NCBI GenBank assembly: GCA_040403495.1
Contig: JBBAKM010000006.1
Location: 1-64,000 of the forward strand
DNA: 64,000 nucleotides
Source: JABMMZ01 sp040403495
Lineage (GTDB): Bacteria; Bacteroidota; Bacteroidia; NS11-12g; UBA955
Direction of reading: 5' to 3'
The notes under the pieces are model-generated. The model ran no database searches. It was not told the DNA's origin and saw nothing but the letters and a program-made list of their open reading frames with translations. The position numbers and the translations under genes are program-made. Every line of letters starts with the position of its first letter. Positions within the stretch are counted from its first letter, which is position 1. This document shows positions 33,602 to 42,201 of the stretch, piece after piece.

Positions 33602-35032
33602 TTAGTTTTCTATCTTTTCAAAGATGTGAATGTCATACTGTGTCACATTTTCTGTAGGTTTTATATGTCCTTCAATAAAATGTAATTTCTTGTATTTGGG
33701 ATTTTGCAGCAACCATTCTAGTGGCATATTTCCCTCGCGAACAGCCGAAAAACCATCCCAAATCACAATAACACCTTTAGCAGCCCAGTCGTTATTTTTG
33801 TCAATCGACCACACATAATACGAATTTTTAATATCCAAATAATCCTTATCGAAATAAACATTAAAGTATGGAGATTGATGAATAATGGGTCTGTTCATCA
33901 ATTTATTCTCAATCAACCACTCTCCTGCTTTTATGAAATTAACTTGCGATTCGTCTTTTTTTACTGTTGCTTTATTAAGTTGATAAGGTTTGGCATATCC
34001 TGTCTCTTTGTATCCTACCCAAACCACTATTAATGCTAGTGTTAAATACAATTGTTTTTGATATCTAAAGTTAGCAAAACAAGTATTTATGAAATAAAAT
34101 ACACTTAATACCAAGGCAGGCGCTATTACTGCCATAACTCTTGTTAGACCATGTGAACCTAGAATTCCCCAATAAAAGATTAGAGTATGCGCCATGAAAT
34201 AAAACCAAAAAACTAAGATAGGTAGCAGCCATTTAAAATCCATTTTCTTGTTTTTGAAGCTCAGATACACAAAGGTTAAGTTTGACAATACAAAAAGCAG
34301 TAACAATGGTAAACCAAACAATGCACGCGCTTGGTTAAAAAAATGCAAAAACGGTCCATTTCCGGGATCAAAAGTCCCCTCTAATTCATGCTTTAAGTAT
34401 GGATTTGATGTTATAATCCAAAAGGGTTCTTTGGTAATTATAAATCCTACAATATTCATTACCAAACTTCCTATCAATAAATACAATAAAAGTCTTGATT
34501 TTCTTTGCAAAATAACCAAAAAGAAAATTGCCGCTAAAATTACGAAACCCTCTGTTCTAACGTAAGGTAAAAAGGATGCAACAATAAGAGTTGATTTAGT
34601 GTAATCCTTCATCCATAGATAAAAAACCAAGGACAATATTAAAACATTGAGCGGTTCTGTTAGTCCCGAAATGATGTTAGAAAGCAATATTGGTGTAAAA
34701 ACAAGCAATGGAATAATAATCCAAGACTCTTTAAATGAAGTTTGGGATAATCCATGTGCTAGTAACCAAGCACTTAGAACAACACAAAAAATATTAAAAG
34801 CTATTAAAGCCTCGAATCCAAATTGACAAACTCCGAATGTGAGCCACGTAAAAACTGGTTTATTCCATTGGTCGAGAAATAACTCAGGATGTTTTACCGA
34901 TAATTTTGAGATAAGATAATGATTCCAACTGTCTAAGCCGCCTTCAACACCTTGACTTTGAAACCATACAAAACCCAGTAAAGCAGAAACGACGGCAATT
35001 GAAAATATGTTCTTTTTTTCGACTAAAAACAT
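33602..35032 (-). CDS. Polytopic membrane protein, GT-C glycosyltransferase-like
   Basis: The 476-residue inner-membrane protein has about eleven hydrophobic helices followed by a hydrophilic C-terminal tail (about 370-476). The first loop carries GGLDSWNHYLISKLSVKHPELF, with an acidic residue after helix 1 as in GT-C glycosyltransferases such as mannosyl- and arabinosyltransferases. The loop YVRTEG near 158 also fits. I cannot name an acceptor or donor. It lies 7 bases behind a secreted protein gene and is the third gene after prfC on the same strand, which suggests a shared transcript. No terminator is seen before efp's upstream region. Confidence 0.65.
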   Translation of the reverse strand: MFLVEKKNIFSIAVVSALLGFVWFQSQGVEGGLDSWNHYLISKLSVKHPELFLDQWNKPVFTWLTFGVCQFGFEALIAFNIFCVVLSAWLLAHGLSQTSFKESWIIIPLLVFTPILLSNIISGLTEPLNVLILSLVFYLWMKDYTKSTLIVASFLPYVRTEGFVILAAIFFLVILQRKSRLLLYLLIGSLVMNIVGFIITKEPFWIITSNPYLKHELEGTFDPGNGPFLHFFNQARALFGLPLLLLFVLSNLTFVYLSFKNKKMDFKWLLPILVFWFYFMAHTLIFYWGILGSHGLTRVMAVIAPALVLSVFYFINTCFANFRYQKQLYLTLALIVVWVGYKETGYAKPYQLNKATVKKDESQVNFIKAGEWLIENKLMNRPIIHQSPYFNVYFDKDYLDIKNSYYVWSIDKNNDWAAKGVIVIWDGFSAVREGNMPLEWLLQNPKYKKLHFIEGHIKPTENVTQYDIHIFEKIEN

Positions 35033-35039
35033 TGAATCA

Positions 35040-35975
35040 TTAGTTGGAATAGAACGTTATGCTTCTGTCTAATCCTTGTTTGTCATTGTCGAGATAAACA
35101 GTGTGAGTCGTTATAAAATTTAAAATTCTTTTCGAAATAATTCCCCACTGTATTTGGTAGGTATCTGCTATATAAATGTAGGGTAAAATGGTTCTTTCAC
35201 TAGCATTTGGAGATTTGCGATTAAGGTAGTAATAGTAATCTTCTTGAAGAGTTTCATTGTCTTCAAAATTGGTATTAACAGACCCTGTAAAAAACATAGA
35301 ATTTTTGAAAGTTGGTTTTTGTGTCAATTTGAAAGGAACTGACTTTTGAATAGGTTCTCCTCCAAATGGATTCACAATTTCCTTAGCAATACTGTAGGTT
35401 TTATCAGATGAGTAAGATTGACCAAAGAATTCGAGAAATTCAATGACTCTTGGAATAACGGTTTCTTCTACAATTTCCTGATTGTGGTAGTTGATATAAT
35501 AATATTTGAGAGTATTAGAATCCAATAAATTAGCTTGATATTCTTTTTTGATATTGTCTATTAAAACTTGGGCAAAGAACTCCCAATTGACCAATTCGAC
35601 AAACTCGCCTTTAGGTGTAAGGGCAACTTGGTAGGTTTCGGTTTTTAAAAAATTAAATTTATTCATTTCATCATTAGAGAAAACTCCATTTTTGAAATAA
35701 TCAGAATAATTAAAATCAATTAAAACCAAAGTATCACTAACTTCTTTGACCTTAAAAACCATGTAAGATGTGTCGTACATAAGGAATGTAAAATGGCCAT
35801 TTACATTTTGTCTAAACTTAGTTTCAACCAATTGGTAAACAAGGCGTTCACCTGTTTTAAATTGTGGAACAAAATCGGTTTTGATAATTTCTTCCGTTGT
35901 TTGTGCAGAAAGAGACGATACGGACAATAATATAAAACCAATCCATTTAAAAAACCATCGATTTATGCTTTTCAT
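35040..35975 (-). CDS. Secreted protein of unknown function
   Basis: The 311-residue protein has a signal peptide (hydrophobic about 9-24, SLSAQ at the likely cleavage site). The mature part looks beta-rich, with repeated segments such as GERLVYQLVETKFRQ, YMVFKVKEVSDTLVLIDF and QVALTPKGEFVELVNW, which could form a jelly-roll or barrel in the periplasm, but I recognise no family. It starts 12 bases after the prfC stop and ends 7 bases before the membrane-protein gene, so all three are probably cotranscribed. Confidence 0.7.
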   Translation of the reverse strand: MKSINRWFFKWIGFILLSVSSLSAQTTEEIIKTDFVPQFKTGERLVYQLVETKFRQNVNGHFTFLMYDTSYMVFKVKEVSDTLVLIDFNYSDYFKNGVFSNDEMNKFNFLKTETYQVALTPKGEFVELVNWEFFAQVLIDNIKKEYQANLLDSNTLKYYYINYHNQEIVEETVIPRVIEFLEFFGQSYSSDKTYSIAKEIVNPFGGEPIQKSVPFKLTQKPTFKNSMFFTGSVNTNFEDNETLQEDYYYYLNRKSPNASERTILPYIYIADTYQIQWGIISKRILNFITTHTVYLDNDKQGLDRSITFYSN

Positions 35976-35987
35976 GTATGTTGTAGA

Positions 35988-37568
35988 TTAAATTTTGAAG
36001 TCAGAAGTTGTATGGAACGTAATTTTTGGATTTTGTTCAATTGCAGAATTCAATATCCACGACGTTTCTGCCAAAAACACTAAATTATCATCTTTGTCTT
36101 TTACAATATTTTTATGTCTAAACTTAATAAATTCATCAATTGCTGATTTATCACCGGTCATCCAACAAGCTTTATGGAAGTTTCTTGGCTCAAAACGACA
36201 TTTTGCATTATATTCATTTTCTAAACGGTATTGTATCACTTCAAATTGTAACTCACCAACAGTTCCAATGAACTTTCTATTCCCAGGATCTTGTCTAAAT
36301 AACTGTGCAACACCCTCATCTGTTAATTGTTCAATACCTTTTTCTAGTTGCTTGGCTTTCATAGGATCAAGATTGATAAGTTCTTTAAATATTTCAGGAG
36401 AGAAACTCGGTACCCCTTTGTACATAAAATCCTCACCCTCTGTTAAGGTATCACCAATTTTAAAGTTTCCAGTATCATATAAACCCACTACATCTCCTGC
36501 AAAAGCATCTTCTAACAATGCTTTACTATCTGCCATAAATGTAAATGGACTGGCAAATTTCATGTTTTTGTCGAGTCGGACATGGTGAAAAAACTTATTT
36601 CTTTCAAACTTACCTGAACACACTCTTAAAAACGCAATACGGTCGCGGTGACGTGGATCTAAATTGGCATGTATTTTAAATATAAATCCAGAAAACTTAG
36701 ATTCCTCAGGCTTTACTAATCTTTCACTGCTTTGTCTTGCTTGTGGATACGGTGCTATTTCTAAAAACTTTTCAAGCAATTCTTTGACCCCAAAATTATT
36801 CAATGCACTTCCAAAAAAAACAGGAGCAACATCTCCACTTAAATAATAATCAATATCAAAGTCACCATAAACACCGTCAATTAAATCTACATCTGCTCTT
36901 AATTTATCAGCATCTTTTTCCAAAAGTTCATCAACCAAAGGACTGTTTAAATCATCAATTCTAACAACATCCTTTGAAATTTTTGTTTTGTTAGCTTCAA
37001 AAAAATTAAAGCTGTTGTCATACAATTTATATACCCCTTTAAAATCTCTTCCACCATTGATAGGCCAACTCATAGGACGAACACTAATGTCTAATTTCTT
37101 TTCTAATTCATCCAACAAATCAAATGGATCGCGACCATCACGGTCTACTTTATTTATAAAAACAATAACAGGTGTATTTCGCATGCGACATACCTCCATC
37201 AAGCGTTCGGTTTGTTCCTCAACCCCTTTAACACAATCAATTACCAATATCACACTATCAACAGCCGTAAGGGTTCTGTAGGTATCTTCAGCAAAGTCCT
37301 TGTGACCGGGAGTATCCAAAATATTAACTAACTTCCCGTTATATTCAAAAGTCATTACGGAAGTGGCAACAGAGATTCCTCTTTGTTTTTCAATTTCCAT
37401 AAAATCACTGGTTGCTGTTTTTTTAATTTTGTTAGACTTTACAGCACCTGCCGTTTGTATTGCACCCCCAAATAATAGAAATTTTTCTGTTAAAGTTGTT
37501 TTACCAGCATCCGGGTGACTGATAATTGCAAATGTTTTCCTTTTATGGATTTCGTTGACCAAATTCAC
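35988..37568 (-). CDS. prfC: Peptide chain release factor 3
   Basis: RF3 is a GTPase that recycles RF1/RF2 from the ribosome after peptide release. The protein has the P-loop ISHPDAGKTTLTEKFLLFG, DTPGHKDFAEDTYRTL (G3) and FINKVDRDGRDPFDLLDEL (G4), and the RF3-type C-terminal half with GELQFEVIQYRLENEY. About 526 residues is standard. The start is not clear: an in-frame ATG at 37607 would give 13 extra residues, but a -7 box TACATTTG (37573-37580) overlaps that stretch, so the GTG at 37568 or TTG at 37562 just before VNEIHKRKTFAI is more likely. The downstream secreted protein gene follows after 12 bases. Confidence 0.93.
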   Translation of the reverse strand: MNLVNEIHKRKTFAIISHPDAGKTTLTEKFLLFGGAIQTAGAVKSNKIKKTATSDFMEIEKQRGISVATSVMTFEYNGKLVNILDTPGHKDFAEDTYRTLTAVDSVILVIDCVKGVEEQTERLMEVCRMRNTPVIVFINKVDRDGRDPFDLLDELEKKLDISVRPMSWPINGGRDFKGVYKLYDNSFNFFEANKTKISKDVVRIDDLNSPLVDELLEKDADKLRADVDLIDGVYGDFDIDYYLSGDVAPVFFGSALNNFGVKELLEKFLEIAPYPQARQSSERLVKPEESKFSGFIFKIHANLDPRHRDRIAFLRVCSGKFERNKFFHHVRLDKNMKFASPFTFMADSKALLEDAFAGDVVGLYDTGNFKIGDTLTEGEDFMYKGVPSFSPEIFKELINLDPMKAKQLEKGIEQLTDEGVAQLFRQDPGNRKFIGTVGELQFEVIQYRLENEYNAKCRFEPRNFHKACWMTGDKSAIDEFIKFRHKNIVKDKDDNLVFLAETSWILNSAIEQNPKITFHTTSDFKI

Positions 37569-37572
37569 ATTG

Positions 37573-37580
37573 CAAATGTA
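37573..37580 (-). promoter_or_regulatory. -7 promoter element of prfC
   Basis: The complement reads TACATTTG with a following C, a perfect -7 element 4 to 10 bases before the likely GTG/TTG start codons. The transcript would then be nearly leaderless. Confidence 0.5.
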
Positions 37581-37661
37581 TTGTGAATAAACGGATTTAA
37601 AAATCACATTTTTTCATGAATCAATACAAGCATTAATAGTTTAAATTTCATTAATTTATAT

Positions 37662-37691
37662 TTGTTTTTACAATTTATGATTATAAATTTG
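37662..37691 (+). promoter_or_regulatory. Promoter of a lipoprotein gene
   Basis: A TTG (37662-37664) and TAAATTTG (37684-37691) are 19 bases apart, matching the Bacteroidota promoter consensus, and end 9 bases before the ATG at 37701. Confidence 0.8.
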
Positions 37692-37700
37692 CGATAAATA

Positions 37701-38318
37701 ATGAAAAGTTCATTTCTGCTTATTTTATTACCATTTATGGCCTGTCATAATAAGGACAATTCTTCCAACAAGGAGGTATTGACTGAATTGGCTGCCAAAA
37801 ACGAATGGTTAAATCAGGATGAATCTTTTGAAAAACCTGACGATAACTTGGACAACGAATTCAATCAGTATGATTCTACAAAAGAATTAGTGTTTGTTTC
37901 CGACCTCAACAATGACGAGATTAAAGATTCCATTTGGCGATATTATATAGAAGGGAATCAGCATTTTGTTTCTTCATTTTCAAACACTCCTCTTATAATT
38001 ACGGGCCAAAGACCTTATAAATTCTTTAACTCAGGGGACTTAAATCAAGACAATTGGAGCGAAATTGTATTAATAGAAGAAATCCCTGAAGGCTGTTGGG
38101 CGGAACTACTTGTTTACAGTTACAAAAAAGAATGGCAACTAAAATTAAAAACCATAACTAGCTTGTGTGCAGGTGATTTTTATTTCAAGAGTGAAATTGT
38201 TGACAAACGAAATGCCATCTTTACAAGTTATGGTTTTGTGAAAGACAGTATACAAAACAATGACACATTTGAAATTGTGGATCCCAACTCTCCTGTTCGC
38301 CACACTATTACTTGGTAA
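37701..38318 (+). CDS. Lipoprotein of unknown function
   Basis: The 205-residue protein has a lipoprotein signal (MKSSFLLILLPFMAC, lipobox FMAC). The mature part carries acidic calcium-loop-like stretches, for example VSDLNNDEIKDSIWRYY and SGDLNQDNWSEIVLIEE, reminiscent of FG-GAP/VCBS-type D-x-N-x-D loops. The family is not recognised. It has its own promoter just upstream and lies before nusB, which has a separate -7 element. Confidence 0.72.
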   Translation: MKSSFLLILLPFMACHNKDNSSNKEVLTELAAKNEWLNQDESFEKPDDNLDNEFNQYDSTKELVFVSDLNNDEIKDSIWRYYIEGNQHFVSSFSNTPLIITGQRPYKFFNSGDLNQDNWSEIVLIEEIPEGCWAELLVYSYKKEWQLKLKTITSLCAGDFYFKSEIVDKRNAIFTSYGFVKDSIQNNDTFEIVDPNSPVRHTITW

Positions 38319-38357
38319 ATTTTATAAAATAGTAAGGTCTAGTTTCAAAATTACCCT

Positions 38358-38365
38358 TATATTTG
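38358..38365 (+). promoter_or_regulatory. -7 promoter element of nusB
   Basis: TATATTTG is a perfect match 21 bases before the ATG at 38387. Its TTG is in frame with nusB. The -33 element is not convincing. Confidence 0.55.
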
Positions 38366-38386
38366 CAAACTTTTTGTTCATTATCA

Positions 38387-39331
38387 ATGCTATCTAGAAG
38401 GAATATCCGAATCAAAGTTCTTCAACAACTCTATGCTTTCCAACAACAGGAACAGTTATCATTACCTAACTCAATTAAGTCTTTAAAGGAGAACTTTAAT
38501 AACATCTATGATGTTTATTATTTCTGCTTAGAATTTCTATCTGACTTTAATACTTATCTGGAATCAGAAAGAGAAATAGAAACTCAAAAATACTTTCCAT
38601 CAAAAACGCACATACTCAAAACGCATGTTATTGATAAGTTAGCTTTTCACACTGCTTTGGAGGAAAGTGAAGATTTCAGACTTTGTAAGTCAAAATCAAA
38701 ACACAATTGGCAACAGCATGGTAATTTGTTTGACAAACTTTTTGAAGATTTAGTTCAATATGATTTCTTCATTGAATACAATATCTTTGACGAGCCTTCA
38801 TTAGACGCCCAAAAAACTTTTTTAACTAACTTATATGAGTTGTTGTTTAATGAATTCGATTTGTTTGACAGCATATTGTCAGACGAATATGTATTGTGGG
38901 AAGATGACTCTGCAGACGTATTGCAGTCGATAATAAAGACCATTGACAAGTTTTACGAAAAACAAAAACTATCAATAGAGAAACCTGCTGCAAAACAATT
39001 GGAAGCAATGCAATTTGGCGAAGAATTATTGTCAAAATGCGTGGTTGAAAAAGATTATTTGGATGATTTAATCAGCAAAAATACATCGAATTGGGATTCA
39101 GAACGATTAACTATTATGGACATTATTATGTTGAGAATGGCATTGTCTGAGTTTTTATATTTTGAAACAATTCCTCCTAAAGCCACTATCAATGAGTATT
39201 TAGATATTGCCAAAGTTTACAGTACTCCCAAAAGTCACGTATTTTTGAATGGCGTTTTAGACAAAATCAGAAAACTATTAGTTGATGATGGTAAATTGAT
39301 AAAATCAGGAATTGGATTGAAAAACGATTAA
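38387..39331 (+). CDS. nusB: Transcription antitermination factor NusB (long form)
   Basis: NusB binds boxA RNA with NusE during rRNA antitermination. The 314-residue protein starts MLSRRNIRIKVLQQLYAF, the expected NusB N-terminus, and ends with the NusB core WDSERLTIMDIIMLRMALSEF and NEYLDIAKVYSTPKSHVFLNGVLDKI. It is about 2.2 times longer than E. coli NusB (139). The extra 150 residues in the middle form a predicted helical insertion (about 30-190), as in many Bacteroidota NusB proteins. The ATG at 38387 is preferred over an in-frame TTG in the -7 box. It heads the nusB-DUF1573-yajC-coaE cluster. Confidence 0.9.
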   Translation: MLSRRNIRIKVLQQLYAFQQQEQLSLPNSIKSLKENFNNIYDVYYFCLEFLSDFNTYLESEREIETQKYFPSKTHILKTHVIDKLAFHTALEESEDFRLCKSKSKHNWQQHGNLFDKLFEDLVQYDFFIEYNIFDEPSLDAQKTFLTNLYELLFNEFDLFDSILSDEYVLWEDDSADVLQSIIKTIDKFYEKQKLSIEKPAAKQLEAMQFGEELLSKCVVEKDYLDDLISKNTSNWDSERLTIMDIIMLRMALSEFLYFETIPPKATINEYLDIAKVYSTPKSHVFLNGVLDKIRKLLVDDGKLIKSGIGLKND

Positions 39332-39337
39332 TATTAT

Positions 39338-39345
39338 TATTTTTG
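39338..39345 (+). promoter_or_regulatory. -7 promoter element of the DUF1573 gene
   Basis: TATTTTTG with a possible -33 TTG at 39317-39319 (18-base gap) lies 21 bases before the ATG at 39367. The nusB gene ends just upstream, so this would be an internal promoter. Confidence 0.55.
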
Positions 39346-39366
39346 CAAACAAATATAAATATCAAT

Positions 39367-39849
39367 ATGAAAAAAAACATAGCACTTACTTTAGGCACAT
39401 CTTTCATTCTAACTGTTATGAGTTCTTGCGGCAATCAACCTGCAAGTGAAACTAACAATGTATCGGTTGATATGATAGAAAACCCTTCGACTTCAAGCGA
39501 TCCTGCAAAAACAACAGAGATGCTTACTGAAATAACTTTTGATAATTTAAACCACGATTTTGGTGATATTATTGAAAAACAAAAAGTAGAACATACTTTT
39601 ACGTTTAAAAACACTGGAAAAGTTGATTTATTAATTAACAATTGTGAAGCAGCTTGTGGATGTACTGTTCCAAGATGGCCAAAACAACCAATCAAACCAG
39701 GAGAAACTGGAGATATAAAAGTAGTTTTTGACAGTGAGGGTCGTTCAGGTGTTAACAACAAAATGGTGACAGTGTATGCCAACATTCCAGACAACAAAAT
39801 CGTTTTAAATTTCAGAGCTAACGTTAGAGCGGTTCAAAATCAAGAATAA
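39367..39849 (+). CDS. DUF1573-domain lipoprotein
   Basis: The 160-residue protein has a lipoprotein signal (MKKNIALTLGTSFILTVMSSC). It carries one DUF1573 domain, an Ig-like fold with the signatures HDFGDIIEKQKVEHTFTFKNTG and EAACGCTVPRWPKQPIKPGETGDIKVVFDSEGR, which includes the conserved cysteine pair CGC. Bacteroidota often carry this in front of yajC. Its role is unknown. The ATG at 39367 is preferred over an in-frame TTG at 39343, part of a -7 box. The yajC gene follows after 9 bases. Confidence 0.88.
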   Translation: MKKNIALTLGTSFILTVMSSCGNQPASETNNVSVDMIENPSTSSDPAKTTEMLTEITFDNLNHDFGDIIEKQKVEHTFTFKNTGKVDLLINNCEAACGCTVPRWPKQPIKPGETGDIKVVFDSEGRSGVNNKMVTVYANIPDNKIVLNFRANVRAVQNQE

Positions 39850-39858
39850 TAATTCAAT

Positions 39859-40179
39859 ATGTTACATTTATCTATATTAATGCAAGCTCCTGCACAAGGA
39901 GGAAGTCAAACCTCATTTTTTATAATGATGGGTTTAATGGTCGTGGTTATGTATTTTTTCATGATCCGTCCTCAACAAAAGAAAGTAAAATTACAAAAAA
40001 CCTTTGTTGAAGGTTTAAAAAAAGGTGATTTAATTGTTACAACCGGTGGAATTCACGGAAAAGTGTATTCTGTTGATGATGCAACAATAGTAGTTGAAAC
40101 GGAAGGAATGTCTAAATTAAAATTAGAAAAAGCTTCAATTTCGGCTGACTTAAGTGCACCGTTAAACAAACAAGCTTAA
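39859..40179 (+). CDS. yajC: Preprotein translocase auxiliary subunit YajC
   Basis: YajC is a small SecDF-associated membrane protein. The 106-residue protein has a single membrane segment (about 17-37, TSFFIMMGLMVVVMYFFMI), then the RPQQKKVKLQK motif and the cytoplasmic YajC domain with GDLIVTTGGIHGKVYSVDDATIVVET. Its partner SecDF is encoded elsewhere in this window (about 33 kb away). It sits between DUF1573 and coaE. Confidence 0.95.
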   Translation: MLHLSILMQAPAQGGSQTSFFIMMGLMVVVMYFFMIRPQQKKVKLQKTFVEGLKKGDLIVTTGGIHGKVYSVDDATIVVETEGMSKLKLEKASISADLSAPLNKQA

Positions 40180-40191
40180 TTATATTTTGCC

Positions 40192-40782
40192 ATGATTAAA
40201 CTTGGCATTACAGGTGGCATTGGAAGTGGGAAAACCACTGTTTGCAAACATTTTGCTCAGCTTGGTATTCCCATTTACAATGCAGATGAAAGAGCTAAAT
40301 ACTTAGTCAATCATCAAAAAGAATTACAAAAAGAAATTATTCTTCATTTTGGTGAAGATAGTTTTATTAATGGGGAATACAATAAACCGTATATCTCAAA
40401 TATCGTTTTTAAAGATTCTCAAAAGCTTAAGATTCTCAATCACATTATACATCCTTATGTATTTAATGATTGGGAATCTTTTTGTTTAACACACCAAGCC
40501 TCGCCTTATGTGATTAAAGAAGCTGCAATAATGCTTGAAACTGAAAGTAAAAATACAGTTGACCGCATTGTATTGGTTTATGCACCTATTGAACTACGTA
40601 TAAAACGTGTAATGCAAAGGGATGGCATTGATGAAACATTAGTACTAAATCGCATTAAACAACAAATGCCTGATGAAGAAAAAATGAAACTTGTTGATTA
40701 TATCATTTACAATGATGAAAACCACTCGTTAGAAAATCAGGTGATAAACCTACACCAACTATTAACAGAAAACCCAAATTAG
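40192..40782 (+). CDS. coaE: Dephospho-CoA kinase
   Basis: CoaE performs the last step of coenzyme A synthesis, phosphorylating the 3'-hydroxyl of dephospho-CoA with ATP. The 196-residue protein has the P-loop GITGGIGSGKTTVCKHFAQLG (about 5-25) with the NAD-like motif YNADERAK, PYVIKEAAIMLETESKNTVD and the lid MQRDGIDETLVLNRIKQQMPDEEKMKLVDYIIYND, all family features. It follows yajC at 12 bases and overlaps the convergent symporter gene by 4 bases. Confidence 0.95.
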   Translation: MIKLGITGGIGSGKTTVCKHFAQLGIPIYNADERAKYLVNHQKELQKEIILHFGEDSFINGEYNKPYISNIVFKDSQKLKILNHIIHPYVFNDWESFCLTHQASPYVIKEAAIMLETESKNTVDRIVLVYAPIELRIKRVMQRDGIDETLVLNRIKQQMPDEEKMKLVDYIIYNDENHSLENQVINLHQLLTENPN

Positions 40783-42059
40783 TTTTCCTCTTTTGGTTCG
40801 TGAAGCAATCCTTCTGACTTTGCAATAATCATTGCAACAACAGCATCACCGGTAACATTAATAGTAGTTCTAAACATATCTAATGGTCTGTCAATCGCGA
40901 ATATTAATGCCAATCCAGCTTCAGGAATTCCAGCTTGAGCTAAAACAATAACCAACATGACCATTCCTGCACCTGGAACGGCTGCACTTCCTATAGAAGC
41001 CAATGTGGCTGTAGCAATAATTCCTAACTGTGTATATAAAGACAAATCCATACCAAATGCTTGTGCAATAAAAACAGCTGCAACTGCTTGATATAAACTA
41101 GTTCCATCCATATTTACTGTGGCACCAATTGGCAATACAAAACTTGCAACCTCTTCGTCAACTCCTAAATGTTCCTCTACCCTTTCCATTGTAACTGGTA
41201 ACGTAGCAGCACTTGAGCTTGTTGAAAATGCCAAAAGTTGAGCAGGTAACATCCCATTCATAAAGAATTTTGGAGTTTTTTTGGTAAATACATACACCAA
41301 AAAAAAGTAAAATAACATAATAACTGCCAATCCTAAAATTACGGTTAAGGCATAAATACCCAAGGCCTTAAACAAATCAATAGAGGGAGATTCTACAACC
41401 AAAGCTGTCATTAATGCAAATACTCCAAACGGAGCAACTTTCATTATTAAATCAATAATTTTCAAAATCAACTCATTGAGGCTATCAAAAAAATCAATCA
41501 ATGGTTTTGCTTTTTCTTGTGGTATTAAAATCAAACCAATTCCCATTAGTATTGCAAAGAAAATTACTTGAAGCATATTGCCATTGTCTGAGGCTGCTTT
41601 AACAATATTTGAAGGAACAATATCTTCAATGGCTTTTAAAGGACTTTGACTTTTTTGGGTTTCGGCCATTTCTATTTTCGATTGGGCTTCACTTTCAAAG
41701 TTTTTGAGAAGTTCTTGCTTTGTAGATTGTTCTAAAAAATCTCCAGGTTGAAGAATATTAACCATAACAAGTCCAATAGAAACTGCAATGACAGTTGTTA
41801 TCAAATAAATTCCAATGGTTTTGAATCCCATTTTTGATAATTTAGAAATATCCTTTAAATCGGTAACACCTTTAATGAGTGATGCTAAAATTAATGGAAC
41901 AGCTATAACTTTTAGAGCATTAATGAATATATTTCCAAAAGGTTTAATCCAGTTAAGTGCGAATGATTTACCAAAAGGAAATTGAATTAACAAAATGGCA
42001 ACCAAAACACCCATGGCCATTCCAAGTAAAATTTTCCAATGTAATGCAAGTTTTTTCAT
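40779..42059 (-). CDS. Dicarboxylate/amino acid:cation (Na+ or H+) symporter
   Basis: A DAACS-family inner-membrane symporter of the GltP/DctA type, importing glutamate, aspartate or C4-dicarboxylates. The 426-residue protein has about eight membrane helices plus two re-entrant loops: the serine-rich hairpin AFSTSSSAATLPVTMERVEEHLG, and GATVNMDGTSLYQAVAAVFIAQAFG (NMDGT motif). The ATG at 42059 is preferred to the upstream ATG at 42083, because that ATG lies inside the -7 sequence TATGTTTG (42077-42084). The exact substrate is unknown. It is divergent from pheT and convergent with coaE. Confidence 0.92.
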   Translation of the reverse strand: MKKLALHWKILLGMAMGVLVAILLIQFPFGKSFALNWIKPFGNIFINALKVIAVPLILASLIKGVTDLKDISKLSKMGFKTIGIYLITTVIAVSIGLVMVNILQPGDFLEQSTKQELLKNFESEAQSKIEMAETQKSQSPLKAIEDIVPSNIVKAASDNGNMLQVIFFAILMGIGLILIPQEKAKPLIDFFDSLNELILKIIDLIMKVAPFGVFALMTALVVESPSIDLFKALGIYALTVILGLAVIMLFYFFLVYVFTKKTPKFFMNGMLPAQLLAFSTSSSAATLPVTMERVEEHLGVDEEVASFVLPIGATVNMDGTSLYQAVAAVFIAQAFGMDLSLYTQLGIIATATLASIGSAAVPGAGMVMLVIVLAQAGIPEAGLALIFAIDRPLDMFRTTINVTGDAVVAMIIAKSEGLLHEPKEEN

Positions 42060-42076
42060 ACAATCTATTATTGTTG

Positions 42077-42084
42077 CAAACATA
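42077..42084 (-). promoter_or_regulatory. -7 promoter element of the symporter gene
   Basis: The complement reads TATGTTTG, a perfect TAnnTTTG match 17 bases before the ATG at 42059. The ATG at 42083 lies within this element. Confidence 0.5.
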
Positions 42085-42201
42085 TTACAATTTCTAATAC
42101 AATAAGCGACTATGCTATAATTTTAGCAATAATATTGAATTCAATTTTTCTACTATTAACTTTTAACTATTTAATCATTAACTATTATATTCGCAAACAG
42201 A

